From assembly GCA_022496185.1 (NCBI GenBank), contig WTXG01000096.1, positions 1 through 64,000 of the forward strand: a DNA stretch of 64,000 nucleotides. Reading direction: 5' to 3'. A program made the position numbers and the translations under genes. A model generated the notes under the pieces. That model saw nothing but the letters and a program-made list of their open reading frames with translations. It made no database searches and was not told the origin of the DNA. Shown piece after piece: positions 35,487-47,582 of the stretch; the first letter of the stretch is position 1, and every line of letters begins with the position of its first letter. The stretch comes from Multifurca ochricompacta. Lineage: Eukaryota > Basidiomycota > Agaricomycetes > Russulales > Russulaceae.

Positions 35487-36120
35487 TAGTGATTGTCAAG
35501 GGTTTTCATACCTGCATGGGTAAGTGCCACGGGTTTTGCCGGGTATGGTATGGGTATATGGCTCCCAACCCTGGAAACCATACCCATGTGCGGGTTTGGC
35601 AGGTATAGGTGCCAATCATGCATTGACAAGATCAGTAGAAATTCTAAGATAAAACACATCTGCAGCCACAAAAATAAAAGATCTCATCTGATGTATGCTA
35701 TAGGGTATCTTTAAATATGTTCTAGTATTATCATATGAAATATCAAAGCAGATCAATGGTGCAATGTAAATAAAAGTGTTATCAGTGATCCACTTCTTGA
35801 AAATCATGATGCACCTGTTTTATCAATGTGCGACCAATTCTGCTGGTCTGGCACTATCTAAAATACTCTCTAGACTACTTTAGACTATAATATAATCTAA
35901 TTATCAAATTAGTTTACTGAAACAAGGCCCGCGTGTATCTACAAGCTGCATGGGGCAGTGACTACATTGCATTGCATGGTGGTCTGACCTCCTTCCTATT
36001 AAGGAAGGTTGACTTAAACACACCAGGACAGTTGTGCTTGTATGAAATGAAACCAGAATAATAAAATAATAATGTAAATAAAGGATCCTTTTAATCTTCT
36101 GAACATAAACCAACAATATT

Positions 36121-37563
36121 TAGTGAATAGCAGGGGTAACCCCGGGTATCTTCATTGGTACCCGTACCCTGTACCCGTACCCGTCGCTACGGTACGGGTA
36201 ACCGTGGGTTACCCGCGGGTCACCTGCGGGTTACCTGTGTAAACGCGTGCAAGTTTTTTGCTTGCATTGCGCATTTCGGATAACCGGCCTGGCCATCCCG
36301 GTCAAGGAGATGCACAACGCATTCATTTGTGGCTACTCAGGATCCTTCAAAGATTCCTGTTTTATATTCATAAGATTAAGATAATTCATTATTCTATTGT
36401 TGTTTTATTATTCTGGTTTCAATTTTATACAAGCGCAACTAAAATCCACCTCAATATACAAAGATGATTAGATAGATGTTATAGAACATTGATGAAAAGC
36501 CTGTCAGATAACCGCATAGAATGCAAAAATAATTGACAAATGCATAGTGATTGGCAGGGGTAACCCCTGGATATTTGTTTTGATACCCAGGTTACCCATA
36601 AAATGAAACGCGTGCAAGTTCTTTACTTGCATCGCGCATTTCGGACACCCGGCCCGGTCCATCCCGTCAAGGAGATACGCACTTGGATACAACGCGTTCA
36701 TTTGTGGCTACTCAGGATCCCTCAATAATTGCTGATTTATGTTCAGAATATTAAGTTTATTCTTTATTTACATTATTATTTTATTTCATTTTGTGGAACA
36801 GGCATGGCACAGGCTTGTACTTTAGATGTACTATATCAGCTACTAGATTAAATGAACGCGTTATCTCGTTATCTCGTTTAATGATGTAATTTGATCATAT
36901 GTCAGATCTTAGATGTATATTCTATGTATCTAATTAATTTGTGAACGCGTTTTTGTTGTGTTATCTATGCGTGATCACAATCTTGTCGACCAATGGAAAA
37001 TCAAAGCCGTGATTGTTAAGTCAACCTTCCTTAATAGGAAGGAGATCAGACCAATATGCTGGTCCATGCGATGCAATGTAGTCGCTGCTCTATGCAGCCT
37101 GTAGATACACGCGGGCCTTGTTTCAGTAAAATAAATTGATAATTAGATTATAGAATAGTCTAAAGTAGTCTAGAGTGTATTTTAGATAGTGCCAGACCGG
37201 CAGAATTGATCGCGCGTTAATAAAACAGTTGCATCATGATTTTCAAGAGAGTGGATCACTGATAACACTTTTATTTTACATCGCACCGTTGATCTGCTTT
37301 GATATTTCATAGGATAACACTAGAATATATTTACAGAAGCCCTGTAGCATACATCAAATTTAATCTTGTCATTTGTTTGCTACAGATGTATTTTATCATT
37401 ACATTTCTGCTGATCTTGTCAATGACTGATGACCACTTATACCCGCCAAACCCGCTGCGCGGGTACGGGTTTCTGGCGGGTTGGGAGTTGTATACCTGTA
37501 CCCGTACCCATCAAAACCCGCGGCGCTTACCCGCGCGGGTATGAAAACCCTTGCTGATCCCTA
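36121..37563. mobile_element. Left bounding hAT copy
   Basis: 1443 bp, TAGTGAATAGCAGGGGTAACC to CTTGCTGATCCCTA. CpG-rich arms still carry CGCG and ACGCGT sites that are TG/CA in the copies at 15102 and 28522, so it is younger or less methylated. No ORF of note. Confidence 0.93.
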
Positions 37564-38362
37564 AGTCTGGCCCAGCATCTCTGGTATCAATTCATGCTGC
37601 ATGCGCGCTGCTATTCCCAGATGGGTCTAATCATCCCCTTTGGACGGCACCTACTAAGAAGCATGAGGTCCCTTTCACACGTTGCACCTGCTCCACTGCC
37701 ATGTGCCTCACCACAGGCCATGCCTTTCTTGCTGAATACCAGGAGCGCTTTCACCCCTCCCTCCCAGTCTCCTCTCGCACCTGCCCCTGCGACGACACTT
37801 CCTTGGCAACATTTGTGCATGTCCCCCTTGAATGCCCCCTGTACATTCAAGCTCGGGTGTATTGGATGCTTACCTTTCAGGACCTGGGCAACCTTACTCA
37901 AGTCTTCAACCATCGTGGACATGTTGGCAACCTGCTGGAGTTCCTCCAGGACACGCGGGCCTTCCCCAAGCCCATTACCTCCCTTTGCCCTCGCGAGCCA
38001 GCCTGATTTGGGGGGAATTTGGTGACCAGTAAGTTCCTTTTTCTCTCTGGCTTTGGTGAACAGCCTCTGTTTTTCCCTGTGGCCTCTCTACTTTAGAAAA
38101 CTACTTCGGTTTTTCCTTATGGGTTTTCCACCATGACTTTGTGTCGACTCCCCCATTGTTCGTAGTAATTAGTAGCTACATTGTACCCTGATGTGGCTGC
38201 GCGATTGGGCACTGTCCCGCAAGCGCGTAATAGAATTGATTCAAATAAATTAAAAAAAGCGCTGCTATTCCCACATATAGTAAACACAATCTGGCGCCCT
38301 AGCCATTCCAGCCATTCTAGTCATTCTAGTCGTTCTAGCAAATGTCATTTTCCTGATGATGG
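37564..38362. mobile_element. Fragment of a Plavaka right end
   Basis: 37564-37618 plus 38273-38362 match the right end of the Plavaka transposon at 51434-51575, including the CATTCTAG-type repeats and the terminal AATGTCATTTTCCTGATG. A LINE copy splits it. It begins exactly at the end of the left hAT copy, so it is truncated there. Confidence 0.8.
37619..38258 (+). mobile_element. 5'-truncated LINE (non-LTR retrotransposon)
   Basis: 640 bp with a 14-bp duplication GCGCTGCTATTCCC at 37605-37618 and 38259-38272 and an A-rich tail (TAAAAAAA) at the 3' end. 37619-38006 encodes the end of the RT/RNase H protein: TGHAFLAEYQERFHPSLP, then a CPC-x-H-x-C zinc-like pattern (CPCDDTSLATFVHVPLEC). That signature is typical of Tad-like LINEs in basidiomycetes. 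5' truncation is normal for target-primed insertion. Confidence 0.87.
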
Positions 38363-38479
38363 TTATTTGTATACTTCGCTTTATCATAAAGACTCAGTAG
38401 CATAGCTAGAAACCTCAGCCTTTCTATCCCAAAGACTGAGCTATGCATTTATAGCTCTCTACAGTAGTATCAGCCAGCA

Positions 38480-38739
38480 TGAGCGGAATCAAATGGTCAT
38501 TCTCTCTCTCTTTCTCTTTATCTTGAGTACTAAGCAGCTATCTCGACGATGACAAGCACAAGTCCAATGGAATCAGCAGCAGCGAAGCCAGCAAAGTCTT
38601 TGACGTATTCGGCATATTCAGCGCATCAAGCATTTCGACGCATCAGTACCTTCAACGATTTCAGCATCTTACTCCTCCTTCCCTCTTTTCTTGGGGAACC
38701 TCTCTCTGCAATGAACTCACACGGTCTCGCGATCGTACA
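38480..38739 (+). repeat. Direct repeat left of the TPR-CHAT gene
   Basis: Diverged copy of 43741-44045: CT-rich run, a stretch with AGCAGCAGCGAAGCCAGCAAAG, GACGTATTCGGCATATT, and CGGTCTCGCGATCGTACA at the end. Small ORFs in it (from 38549) are alanine/serine-rich and probably not genes. Confidence 0.75.
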
Positions 38740-38770
38740 ATGGGATGGAGGTGGGGTCTGAGGCCCCATC

Positions 38771-39271
38771 TAGTGATGTTCCGGCCCGGCTTGGCCCAAA
38801 AGCCGCGGCTTTGGCTCGGCCTGAGGCGGCTCCGGCTTTCCTGAAGTCTGGGCCGAGCCAAAGCCGCCACAGACGGCTTGGCCCTGGCCCGGCTTGGCCC
38901 AAGCCGCGGCTTTTGGCAGAGAAAATTTTATGACATATAACTAGTAGTTATAGTTCAGCTAATCCAAATATGACTTGGTGTGTTACGTATTGCAAAGCTA
39001 TATCGAAGAAAAAGTTTGAAATGCCGTGATAAACATGATCACGTGACCCAAATCAACCACTTTGTGATAAGATTTCTACTGATTTTGACGATTGCTAATG
39101 CATTTGTATGTGCTGTTGAAAGCCGCGGCCTGAGCCGGCGGCTTTGGCTTTTAGTTTCTCTGAGCCGGGCCAAAGCCCTTGCTGGGCCGTCACAACGGCC
39201 TGGCTTGGCCCGGCCCAAACAGGCCCGGCTTGGCCTGGCTTCCGGCTTTGAGCGGGCCAGGCACATCACTA
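38771..39271. mobile_element. Short hAT element (MITE), GCC-rich family, second copy
   Basis: 501 bp, duplication GCCCCATC at 38763-38770 and 39272-39279. Near-identical to 18456-18957 in inverted orientation, but with more CpG left. No gene. Confidence 0.95.
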
Positions 39272-39627
39272 GCCCCATCTCTATGCTTTGTGGTGGCAGC
39301 TAGGGAAGCCATCCACCTCTGGTATTGGATATGGGTGGTTTGTTCTGTGGGGAGGAAAAAACTATGATTGTGGACAGTTTATAGTGTGTATCTAGTTACT
39401 CTAAAAGCCAAGCAGTGCGAGCGAGATGGTGGTGATCGGAGAAGAAAGACGCACAACCTTCCTTAAGCAATACTCCAGATGCAGAATATAAACTAGATAT
39501 TTTCTAAACAAATCTCACGGGTGATGACAAAAAATCAAAAAAAATCAATACTATTTCCAATCATATACCTCCACATGAAGTGATATACTATCGAACAAAA
39601 AACCATCTATGCGAAAGCTTTCCTCCA
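39272..39627. other. Intergenic gap downstream of the TPR-CHAT gene
   Basis: A/T-rich near 39520-39600 with long A runs, likely the gene's 3' flank. I see no gene or repeat. Confidence 0.5.
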
Positions 39628-42600
39628 TCACGCACCATAATGAACAAAGTTCACCCACCGCTCCAGAGTCATCCCCTTCTTTCTCCTCATCTTCCGCGTC
39701 GCATCACGAAGCGCTCTCGCAGACCTCAAATGATAACCTACCCCTTCTCCATTCCCAGAGAACATCGACTTGTAGAAATTCTCTGCAAGTTCACGCCCAT
39801 CTATATCCACCATCTCCCACATCGTCCCCACCACACTTCGAAATCCACAATATTGAACTGCCGCAGTAAGGTGAAGTCCTTCGTCCGCAATACTTTCGTC
39901 TGTCAATTCCGCAGTGTGACATGCAGCAAGGAATGCAAATTCACCAGCGGGAAGTCGAGACCGTACGATGTCCAGCAGTGTAAGTCGCTCGTCATCGAAC
40001 AGGTTGAATGATGCATCGAATGGTTTACCAGTCTCGAGTGTTCCATGACACACGAAATGTGCAAATCCGTGATGTCGCAGTCTTTCCACCACACCAGCCG
40101 GTGTCGCATTCTTCCCACAGAGGGTAGCCACCGGCACCCGCGAATTGAAAGACTGTATGACTGCCATCTCTCCATAAGCGCCTGGTAAGGATTCATCTGG
40201 AGTAGCCACAAGGAGTAACGAAGGTTGACACAACGTGTTTGGACTGGGTTTGCGAGACTCGATCAGTGCAGAGAGTGTCGGCGTGTATGAAGGGATATAC
40301 AGATCTGAAAAGTATCGCTTGACGCCATCATTTGATGGGATTGGGCCCATCGCATGAAGTGGAAGAGAGCAGAAAACGGATGTCGGACACCACCAGATTC
40401 GTGATTGTTCTGGTACACCCAAAGTGTGAAGCTTGTCAATGACTGGTTCACCGACGAGTTTGTAAAGGCCCTCGAGTACAGAACGTAAAGCGCGTTTGTA
40501 TTTGTCTGAATCGAGACCATCCTTTCGTGCGACCACTAGGCGATCTCTTAGTTTATTTGCACGCTGGTAGAAATCATTACTTGTAGGGATAAGGGAAGGG
40601 GAAGAGTCTTGAAAGAGTATGAGGATATCGGAACGCCACTCATTATGGTTGATAATAATGACTGGCCCATGTGAAGCGGCAAGACGAATAGTTTCGAACG
40701 ACGGCGTCTTGAGAAAGTCTCCAAACCCTGGTAATTCTTGAATCTGCGACACGAGCGCATCCCGCTCCTCCAGAAGCTTCTGTTTCTTGACCACCAGAAT
40801 ACCAAATGGGTCCATCCTGTCATCAAGTTGTGATCCACCATCGCTGAGCTCTATACTCCCACTCGGCGTGACAGACATGGTGAGTGACTCGAGATCCTGA
40901 TTAATTGCAGCAAGTTTCGTCGCTAGAGGTGAGTTAAATCCAGAAAGTTGATCCATGGAATTGCGAAAACCACGCATTTCAGACCATAGTAAGGCCCTCC
41001 CTCTTTCTAGAGTCTCAATAGCCTGAGTGAATTGACCCATGTCGATCTGGTAAGACGCGTAGTCCAGTGGCATCTTGTCACAGAGCCCTCGCATTGCGAC
41101 CAGTCGAGCATGCTGTATTTGTAAGGTCGGCGCGGAAACCAATGAACTCTGCATTAATGACATGGCATTCTCATATGCAACAGAGACAGATGGGTGTCGG
41201 GCCGCTCGAGTAATGAATGCCCAGAGACATGAAAAAGAAAATCGGTCAGGTACTTTCGCGAAATGGTCATTGACACCCAAAGGAAATAGCTCAATTACTT
41301 CATCCAAATCCTGTATGCGACCAAGCAATTCAAGGCGTTTGAATAAAGACACGAAAAGTTGTTGGATTACAGAGAGGTAGAATGGCTGGGCGCTTTGCAT
41401 CTTGAGAACACCACGATGCACAGTAATCGACTCATCGAGGTACACCACTTTATTCGAGCACTCAAATGCAGCGTAAAGGTCGTAGCCCAAAAAGAGTACT
41501 GATTGGAGCCCAGATAGGTGACTCGTGTCGGTTGACGCAAGTAGTACCCGGCCGCACTTGATCCCCTCTTCAAGGTCTGTGATATCATTGGTACGCGAAA
41601 ACTTGGTTCTATACCAATCCACAAGACGTTGGAGGTACGCGTTGCGCTCAGAGGACCTTGGCGGAGACTTGGAGATCAGTTTTCGAAGATTTTGGATTTT
41701 CTCCTCTACCACCGCCATTGGACACGCTGCCCGGACAGCACCCACAGTGTCAATTTGTTCTTGAGATGTGCCGTGAGCTGAGGACGATGAGGCAAGGCTG
41801 ACCATTTCGGAAGTATATGAACGTGATTCTTGAAGAGCTTCTGTGAGACCGAAGTTATGGAAGCGCATCTCAGCGAGGAATGCCATGTTATGGGTAAGGC
41901 TATGACGAAGGTCGTTTTCAAGGGAAGAAGAGCTGAGTAAGGTACGACAACGGGAAATCGCCTCCTCTAAATATTCTGGGTTTGGAAAGAAGTCAGCCCT
42001 CATGCGCGCAAGACTCGTGGCAAATGCCGAAGCCTGAATCCGAATTTCACTGGGGTTATCTCCAAGAGGACTTGAGCCAACGATACTTTCTAGAAGGGTC
42101 ACTGCCTCCTCGTAATCGTCATTCGAATAAATTTTCCAGAATCGAATTGTGAGGGCAGTGGCCAGTCCGAGAGGGACTACGTGCAAGTCTGGCGGGCAGA
42201 TCTTCAGCGCGTCCCGCAGGCATTGAATGACTTCATCTAACGGCTGTACGTGCTTCCCTTGACTAAATACTTCGATTATAACCCCAGAGAGGGCAACAAT
42301 GGCAATGGCGCCGGCTGAATAGTCTGCTGAGCTGTGACAAGTGAGAAGTTCTTGGCAGAGGATCACCATCTCCTCAATATCCCCCGTCCCACCCGCTTCC
42401 AGCTCAACTTGAATACCCAACGCCCGAACAAGTGATGATGTGGCGAATTCGTGCGGGACCTCAAAGGTTTTAAGGGGTAGCCCTCGGAGATAACGAAGGT
42501 ATTCAACCGCACACTTGGCATCTTCAGGTTGCTTGAACTTCTCGGACCGATGAAGAAGGGAAAGTACGAGTTGAAAGAAGACTTGAACCACATTTAGGTA

Positions 42601-42900
42601 TAATCTCGAGGAAGGTGGAAGAAAGATTGCTTCGGTGTAATGAACAATAGATTTGTCAAGATCTCCCCTCTGTTCTGATAGCTCATAGCGTATGAATTGT
42701 GATTTAGCCAGAAGGTGGATGCAGGCAGTGTAAGTGGGATGAGATCGAGGGGTCCATGAGAGAGCACACTGGTAAGAAGTGATCATTTGGTCGAGTTCCA
42801 TTATAGAGACTGCGAATAAGAAAAAATCAATTACTGTTGATAGAAGAGCATGTGCTCGGGAAAGAGGTGACTAAGTTGTGGGCTTACGTTCTTGGGCCAT
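39628..42900 (-). CDS. TPR-CHAT protein (caspase-like CHAT domain)
   Basis: The exon from 42809 to 39628 is open for over 1,050 codons. A tiny first exon is likely: ATG at 42900, 13 coding bases to 42888, then a 78-nt intron (GTAAGC to TTCGCAG, 42887-42810) that joins in frame and adds seven residues (MAQELSI) before the internal ATG at 42801. The N-terminal two thirds are helical TPR-like repeats (for example the segments around LDEVIQCLRDALKICP and DLEEGIKCGRVLLAS). The C-terminal third is a CHAT domain of peptidase clan CD, with the catalytic pair in HFVCHG (His about 926) and FLAACHT (Cys about 968), and the usual ending WVNFVHYGA. Known family members are proteases or protease-like; in bacteria TPR-CHAT proteins act in defence. 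The substrate here is unknown. It is the only non-transposon gene in the window and is intact. Confidence 0.93.
42810..42887 (-). other. Predicted intron 1 of the TPR-CHAT gene
   Basis: 78 nt with GTAAGC donor and TTATTCGCAG acceptor. Splicing keeps frame (C|TC junction). If it is not used, translation starts at 42801. Confidence 0.7.
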
Positions 42901-43740
42901 GGTTTATTCAATGCACAAGAGTCACGATAACCGCGGGTCCTCTGGCGATGAATTGAGAGATTAAATGGCGAAAATGGTTGCGGGTGCCGGAGAATGGCGA
43001 AGACCACGCCTAGCATGAGGACAAAACGAGGCAACGAGGCAATGCAGGGTGGCTGTTCCCCGGCCCGTCAACCCAGTACCATTGGCTTGACTTTGAGCTT
43101 GCTTGCGATCGTCGGTGTACTCACAGAATTGCTAGCGCTTCATACAGTGTATCCAATTCTCGGTGAGTGCGAGGCAAAGTGTGTCCCAAAAGAGAGAGGC
43201 AGGGTGTGCCGTGCTTGCGCTTATGAATACGCTGCTTGCTGGTTCCATTTGACCTTACACTTGTCGTCGTTGTGAAGTTATTTAGCACACAAAGATAAAG
43301 AGAAAAAACCAGATTGCTGGTTCACTGGCTCTACTGTAGGAATAGCGTGAGCTCTGAGCCCGAAACCATCCACTCCGGCCCGCATTACCTCCTCACGCCT
43401 TCAATCCACTCTCTCTCGAATGTCACCACTTCTGGCTGGACCAGTTTGCTTTCTTCATTATAATTTCTGCTAATAAAACATTCTGACGTTAATTCGACCT
43501 TAGTTTCTGACTGTCTCTGATACGATATAAATGCGATCGATACATAGCATGAAACATTATCTTTAGACTGCTTGCGTTCCGGGCCGCCTTCCCATTCATT
43601 CCTTTTCATCCTAATTGCCTTCTTCATCTCGCCTCTCAGGCTTTAACCTCTTTCTTCACAAATTCTACTTCATCACCGCCCTTCTCTTAGGTCTCTCTAC
43701 AGGTATTTAAAGGTACATACTTGCTTGTAGTAGGATCACC
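42901..43740. other. Upstream region of the TPR-CHAT gene
   Basis: Small ORFs (for example 42994-43275) lack any family resemblance and are probably chance. A short GCTT/GCGAT-rich part near 43080-43250 precedes a CT-rich stretch. Probably contains the TPR-CHAT promoter; I see no clear TATA box. Confidence 0.4.
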
Positions 43741-44045
43741 GAGCAGAAGCGCAATCTATGGTCATTCTCTCTCTCTCTTTCTCCTTCTGAGTGCTAAAGC
43801 AACCATCACGACGACGACAAGCCCAAGGTCAGCGGACCCAGCAGCAGCAAAGCCAGCAAGCCAGAAAAAGCCAGCAAACAGCCAAAGCCAGCAAGCCTTC
43901 GACGTATTCGACATATCGACGCATTTCGGCATATCAAGCATTTCGGAGCATCAGCACTTTCGACGACTTCAGCATCTTCTTCTCTTTCCCTCTTCTCGCG
44001 GAACCTTTCTCCGCAACGAACTCATACGGTCTCGCGATCGTACAC
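43741..44045 (+). repeat. Direct repeat right of the TPR-CHAT gene
   Basis: Same orientation as 38480-38739 and diverged from it, with an extra AGCCAGCAAACAGCC-type expansion. With its partner it brackets the gene. An alanine/serine-rich ORF (43721-44134) runs through it; no known domain. Confidence 0.75.
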
Positions 44046-44402
44046 TACTAAACCATTGTAGATACCTTTATATTTTTGTTGAGAATCCAGAGTGGTATAG
44101 TAAGAAGCAAGCCGCAGAGAGTGAATTTGGATAAAAAAAGACAAGTGAGAGGAAGAGGCAATAAAGATGAAGAAGTGATGACAGAAAGGTAATAGATGGG
44201 CAGGCCGCCCGAATTGGGCCCATAATGAAAGAGAGGAGGTGTTACGGTTGGCAGACCGTTCAGCGTGTCAAGTTCGATGCCAAATGTTCAATCTGCATCA
44301 GGAAAATGACATTTTGCTAGATTGACTAGTGCTAGCCATTCCAGCCAATCTAGCAATCCAGATTCTCCATTAGCTCTTGCGGACTTGCCTTGACGCTTAG
44401 AG

Positions 44403-44482
44403 CTACCTTTCAAATCCAAAACTACTTTTCAAATCCAAAACTACTTTTCAAATCTAAGGCTAATTTTCAAATCTAGGGCTAG
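44403..44482. repeat. 19-bp subterminal tandem repeat, Plavaka left end
   Basis: About four units of CTACTTTTCAAATCCAAAA with drift (last units CTAATTTTCAAATCTAGGG). Near 44517-44560 a second short series (AAAGCAGTTCAC / AAAGCGGTTCGC / AAAGTGGTTCCC) follows. Possible transposase-binding sites. Confidence 0.7.
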
Positions 44483-44678
44483 TTAATCTAGTCGTTGTTT
44501 ATCATGTTTTTTGGCTTTGCAAAGCAGTTCACAAAGCGGTTCGCAAAGTGGTTCCCAGATAGTTCGAATATTACTGACATTATTACTAAGCAGTTTACAT
44601 GGTAATCTACGCGCGTGATGTTTTTTGATATCTAGAATGAATATAATTAGAGGAATTTAATATAATATATGAAAGAAA

Positions 44679-46875
44679 TTACCAGTCAAGCTCGATTAAA
44701 GGAAAAGGCACACGAGTGGGTCCCTTAATTGCTTGATAATGGATTTGCGATTGCTTGATTATTTTTTCCCAGCGATCGCCGTCAACTCTTTCTGTAGCGC
44801 TAACCCATTCTCGCACCTTTCTGCCCCAAGGTTCTTCAATAAAACCGGTTCCCTTGACACCATCCTTGAACAGCGTTAGCCCTCGCTCAACTGCAACTGT
44901 TACCAATGCCAGTGCTCCAATTTGAGGGCCATAATTGACTGGTGACTTTTCTATCCTTTGAAGGTGTTTTGCATATACTTTTGTGATTAAATCCGAACAA
45001 AACGCTGCACGCGAACCCTGTTGGCAATGTTAGACAGTATAGTACATCATAATATAACTTACCATGACATCTGGGTACTGGTAGACAAAGCGAAAGCCTT
45101 TGAGAGCAGACTCAGCATATATTGCGCACTCCTCCGAAGAAGCGAGTTCAAAGGATGGGTCGTTGTCCCATATATCCATGATAGCCTTGTAGCCCGCCTT
45201 TCCAATGTCACTGCGCCAGTTATTGAGTATATTATCGACCTGAAGGTCATAAGATCAATACTCAGTAAGGAAAATGATGGACGTACCACGCCTAGTGTGA
45301 TCTGCATTTCCTTGGGCCCAAGCAGTATGTCTGGGTATACAAGACACCATATCTCTCTAACAGTGCCCTCCACATGAGTGTTTGCGCCAAATGGGTCTTG
45401 TATGGACCCTGCCCACGTTAGCAAAGATGGAATAAATATGTTTCTCCATGTGTGCATATAAGTTGAACCATGTGGAAATGGTAAGTCTGCGACTGAGTAC
45501 CTCCTTCGGGAACGCCTGGAATTGGCATCTTGCCAGTCGTGTTCTGTGCCCACAGCTGCATTATTTAATGTGATACCCATCTGTACATCAATGAGTGATC
45601 CGTGTAAATTAAAACAATATAAAATAGTACCTGTGCCGTAGTCCGTGTGCTCTGGCTACCGTGCTCGACATTCTGGGATGCTTGAGATGTTGTGTTGTTG
45701 TCTTCATGGATAACTCCTCTACTAGCGCAGTTTGACCCGGATGCCGTGACAGCGCTTTTCATACCAGTGCTAGTGGGGACTACTATATATGATCAGATAG
45801 CGACAATTGATCGCACATAGAGTGACTTACGAGTTTCAATCCTTCTTTCGCAGTCAACATGGAGCCCCGTGGAATCAATCTTGCTGCGCTTGGGATCTCT
45901 CTGGCCATAATAGGACTCCCTGGTAATCATTGTGAGAACGAACTGTGTATCCCAAATATGCTCTTACTGCAGCTCCTTTCGCTTGCGCTTGTCGATCCAC
46001 CCTATGACTGTGGAGTTTACAACATGCGCCTTCACGACTTCACTCTGCAACTGGCCCGCGCTAGATGATTTCTTCTTCGTACAACGTGGCATCTAATGAC
46101 ATCAGTGATGTGTGGCGTTGTCAGTGGCGTTGGTGGAGTCAGTCATGTGAGAATCAGAAAATAATATTACCATTCTCGCGCTCTGTTTTCCTTTACGCCG
46201 CTGCTGCCTTGGCTCTTCCTCGTCTTCTGGATCACTAGAGCCAATGGAGATAAATTCGTTATTGCCGTCATCTTTGTCTGCTTTATCCGTTTGATCTCCA
46301 CCTGCACTGATGTTTGGGACTGGCTCGATGTCTGTAAATGAAGCAGGTGACACAGTTGGTGGATAGGATTGTGCTTGCGCACTGCTGTCCTCACTACCGC
46401 CGTCCTGAAATTCACTTTCAGATGCGAGGTCAGCTGGTCCACTGTCATGACTGATCAGTATTGGAATGTGCACTCTGTGATAACTTGACATAAATACATA
46501 CTCCTCTTGGCCATGCTCGACTTCTTCAAGCACATCGCATAGACTTAGATTGTCCGCAGTAACTGCCATTCCAATAGAATGTGCCATGGTCTCTGTCTGT
46601 AAGGGATAATACTTAGTGCTTGGGGCCAGATCAGGTCTCGCAGCATGTTTTTGCACTGAGAGTTCAGCAAGCTGGATTCTGTCCTCTATGTTAGCAATAC
46701 GATTGACCACTGCTCGATGCTGGGTGGCTTCTATCTCTCTGGCGGTGGCTTCCTCTTCTTTTGATTTGGCTTTGTCTTCAGCTACCTGCCTTGCAGTGCG
46801 GCGCTTCTGCTGAGAATTGATGATAATGTGCCCTGGGTGTGCCTTCGAATTGGCCTTGCGTGTTGTGATCGGCAT
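44679..46875 (-). CDS. DUF6532 protein, partner gene of the Plavaka transposon
   Basis: Spliced gene of about seven exons on the minus strand. Exon 1 starts at the ATG at 46875 (MPITTRKANSK) with a basic, coiled-coil-like N-terminus (TARQVAEDKAKSKEEEATA) and an acidic middle; an upstream ATG at 46941 is less likely. It splices at 46170 (GTAATATT) to 46092. Later exons include a basic stretch (KRKRKELQ), then the DUF6532 core from 45580 (HDWQDANSRRSRRRYSVADL, FIPSLLTWAGSIQDPFG, WCLVYPDILLGPKEMQITLG), continuing at about 45245-45060 (ALKGFRFVYQYPDVM) and 45010-44679 (IGALALVTVAVERGL, ending IELDW). DUF6532 has no known function; proteins with it are common in mushroom genomes. No premature stop noticed after splicing, so it may be expressed. 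Exon borders other than the first are approximate. Confidence 0.82.
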
Positions 46876-47582
46876 TATGGAAGAATGAGAATGAAGATAA
46901 TTTATCAATATAATCGTTGGATAAGAGGGGGATGAGTCCAAGGATTTGAAAGGCCGCGTGAACTCCCCCCCATCTTTTATCGGCTTATATATCCTCTCTG
47001 ATTTCTAATCTCCCTAATTTCTAATACCATTTGTACTGCCCCACTTTTCTTGGGTAAATTTCCGAGTACATGTATAGTAATCTCCTACCATAGCCTAATT
47101 CCAATAACTTCTGGCGTCCTTGATGGCGACCTAGCCTAGTGAGTACCAGATCACATTCCTGTTTTACGGACCGGTAGCAACCGGATAGTTGAGGACCGGA
47201 CAGCCAGACACCTGATAAGATAATCTAAAGTGCGTCCATTAACTGATTCAGAGACAATTCCACATTGCACGCACAACATGCCCCTTCATATCTTGTCACA
47301 ATTAATTGATAATATTTTTCTCCTTATCGTCACATTCATTTAGTAGTATATAAGGATTCTACTTTGTATGCATTCACTTCAGATTTGACCCCAACAAGAA
47401 TTAGTATTTCTTATCCTTACCATAGTTAGCTAACGCTTAGTAATATCCTATCTGCTATCTAAATAAGTAAAGATACTAATAAATATATAGTTTGACCACA
47501 ACGACTGAATAGATAGCTAAAACCCTTTTTACAGCTGCATTCCCTCAACCCATATGATGTGGAATTCTCATAGTAGACTCCC
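46876..47582. promoter_or_regulatory. Divergent promoter region of the Plavaka gene pair
   Basis: About 700 bp between the two ATGs. TATATAAG boxes point both ways: minus strand at 46984-46991 (about 110 bp upstream of the DUF6532 ATG) and plus strand at 47347-47354 (about 235 bp upstream of the transposase frame). The shared region suggests joint expression. Confidence 0.6.

Noticed and set aside
42994..43275. 93-codon ORF upstream of the TPR-CHAT gene
   Set aside because: No domain or homologue recognised, and it overlaps the likely promoter in opposite orientation.
43721..44134. 137-codon alanine/serine-rich ORF
   Set aside because: Lies in a low-complexity direct repeat; the other copy of the repeat does not keep the frame.
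44401..44482. CRISPR-like spaced repeats
   Set aside because: The units are contiguous with no unique spacers of constant length, at a transposon end in a eukaryotic genome.
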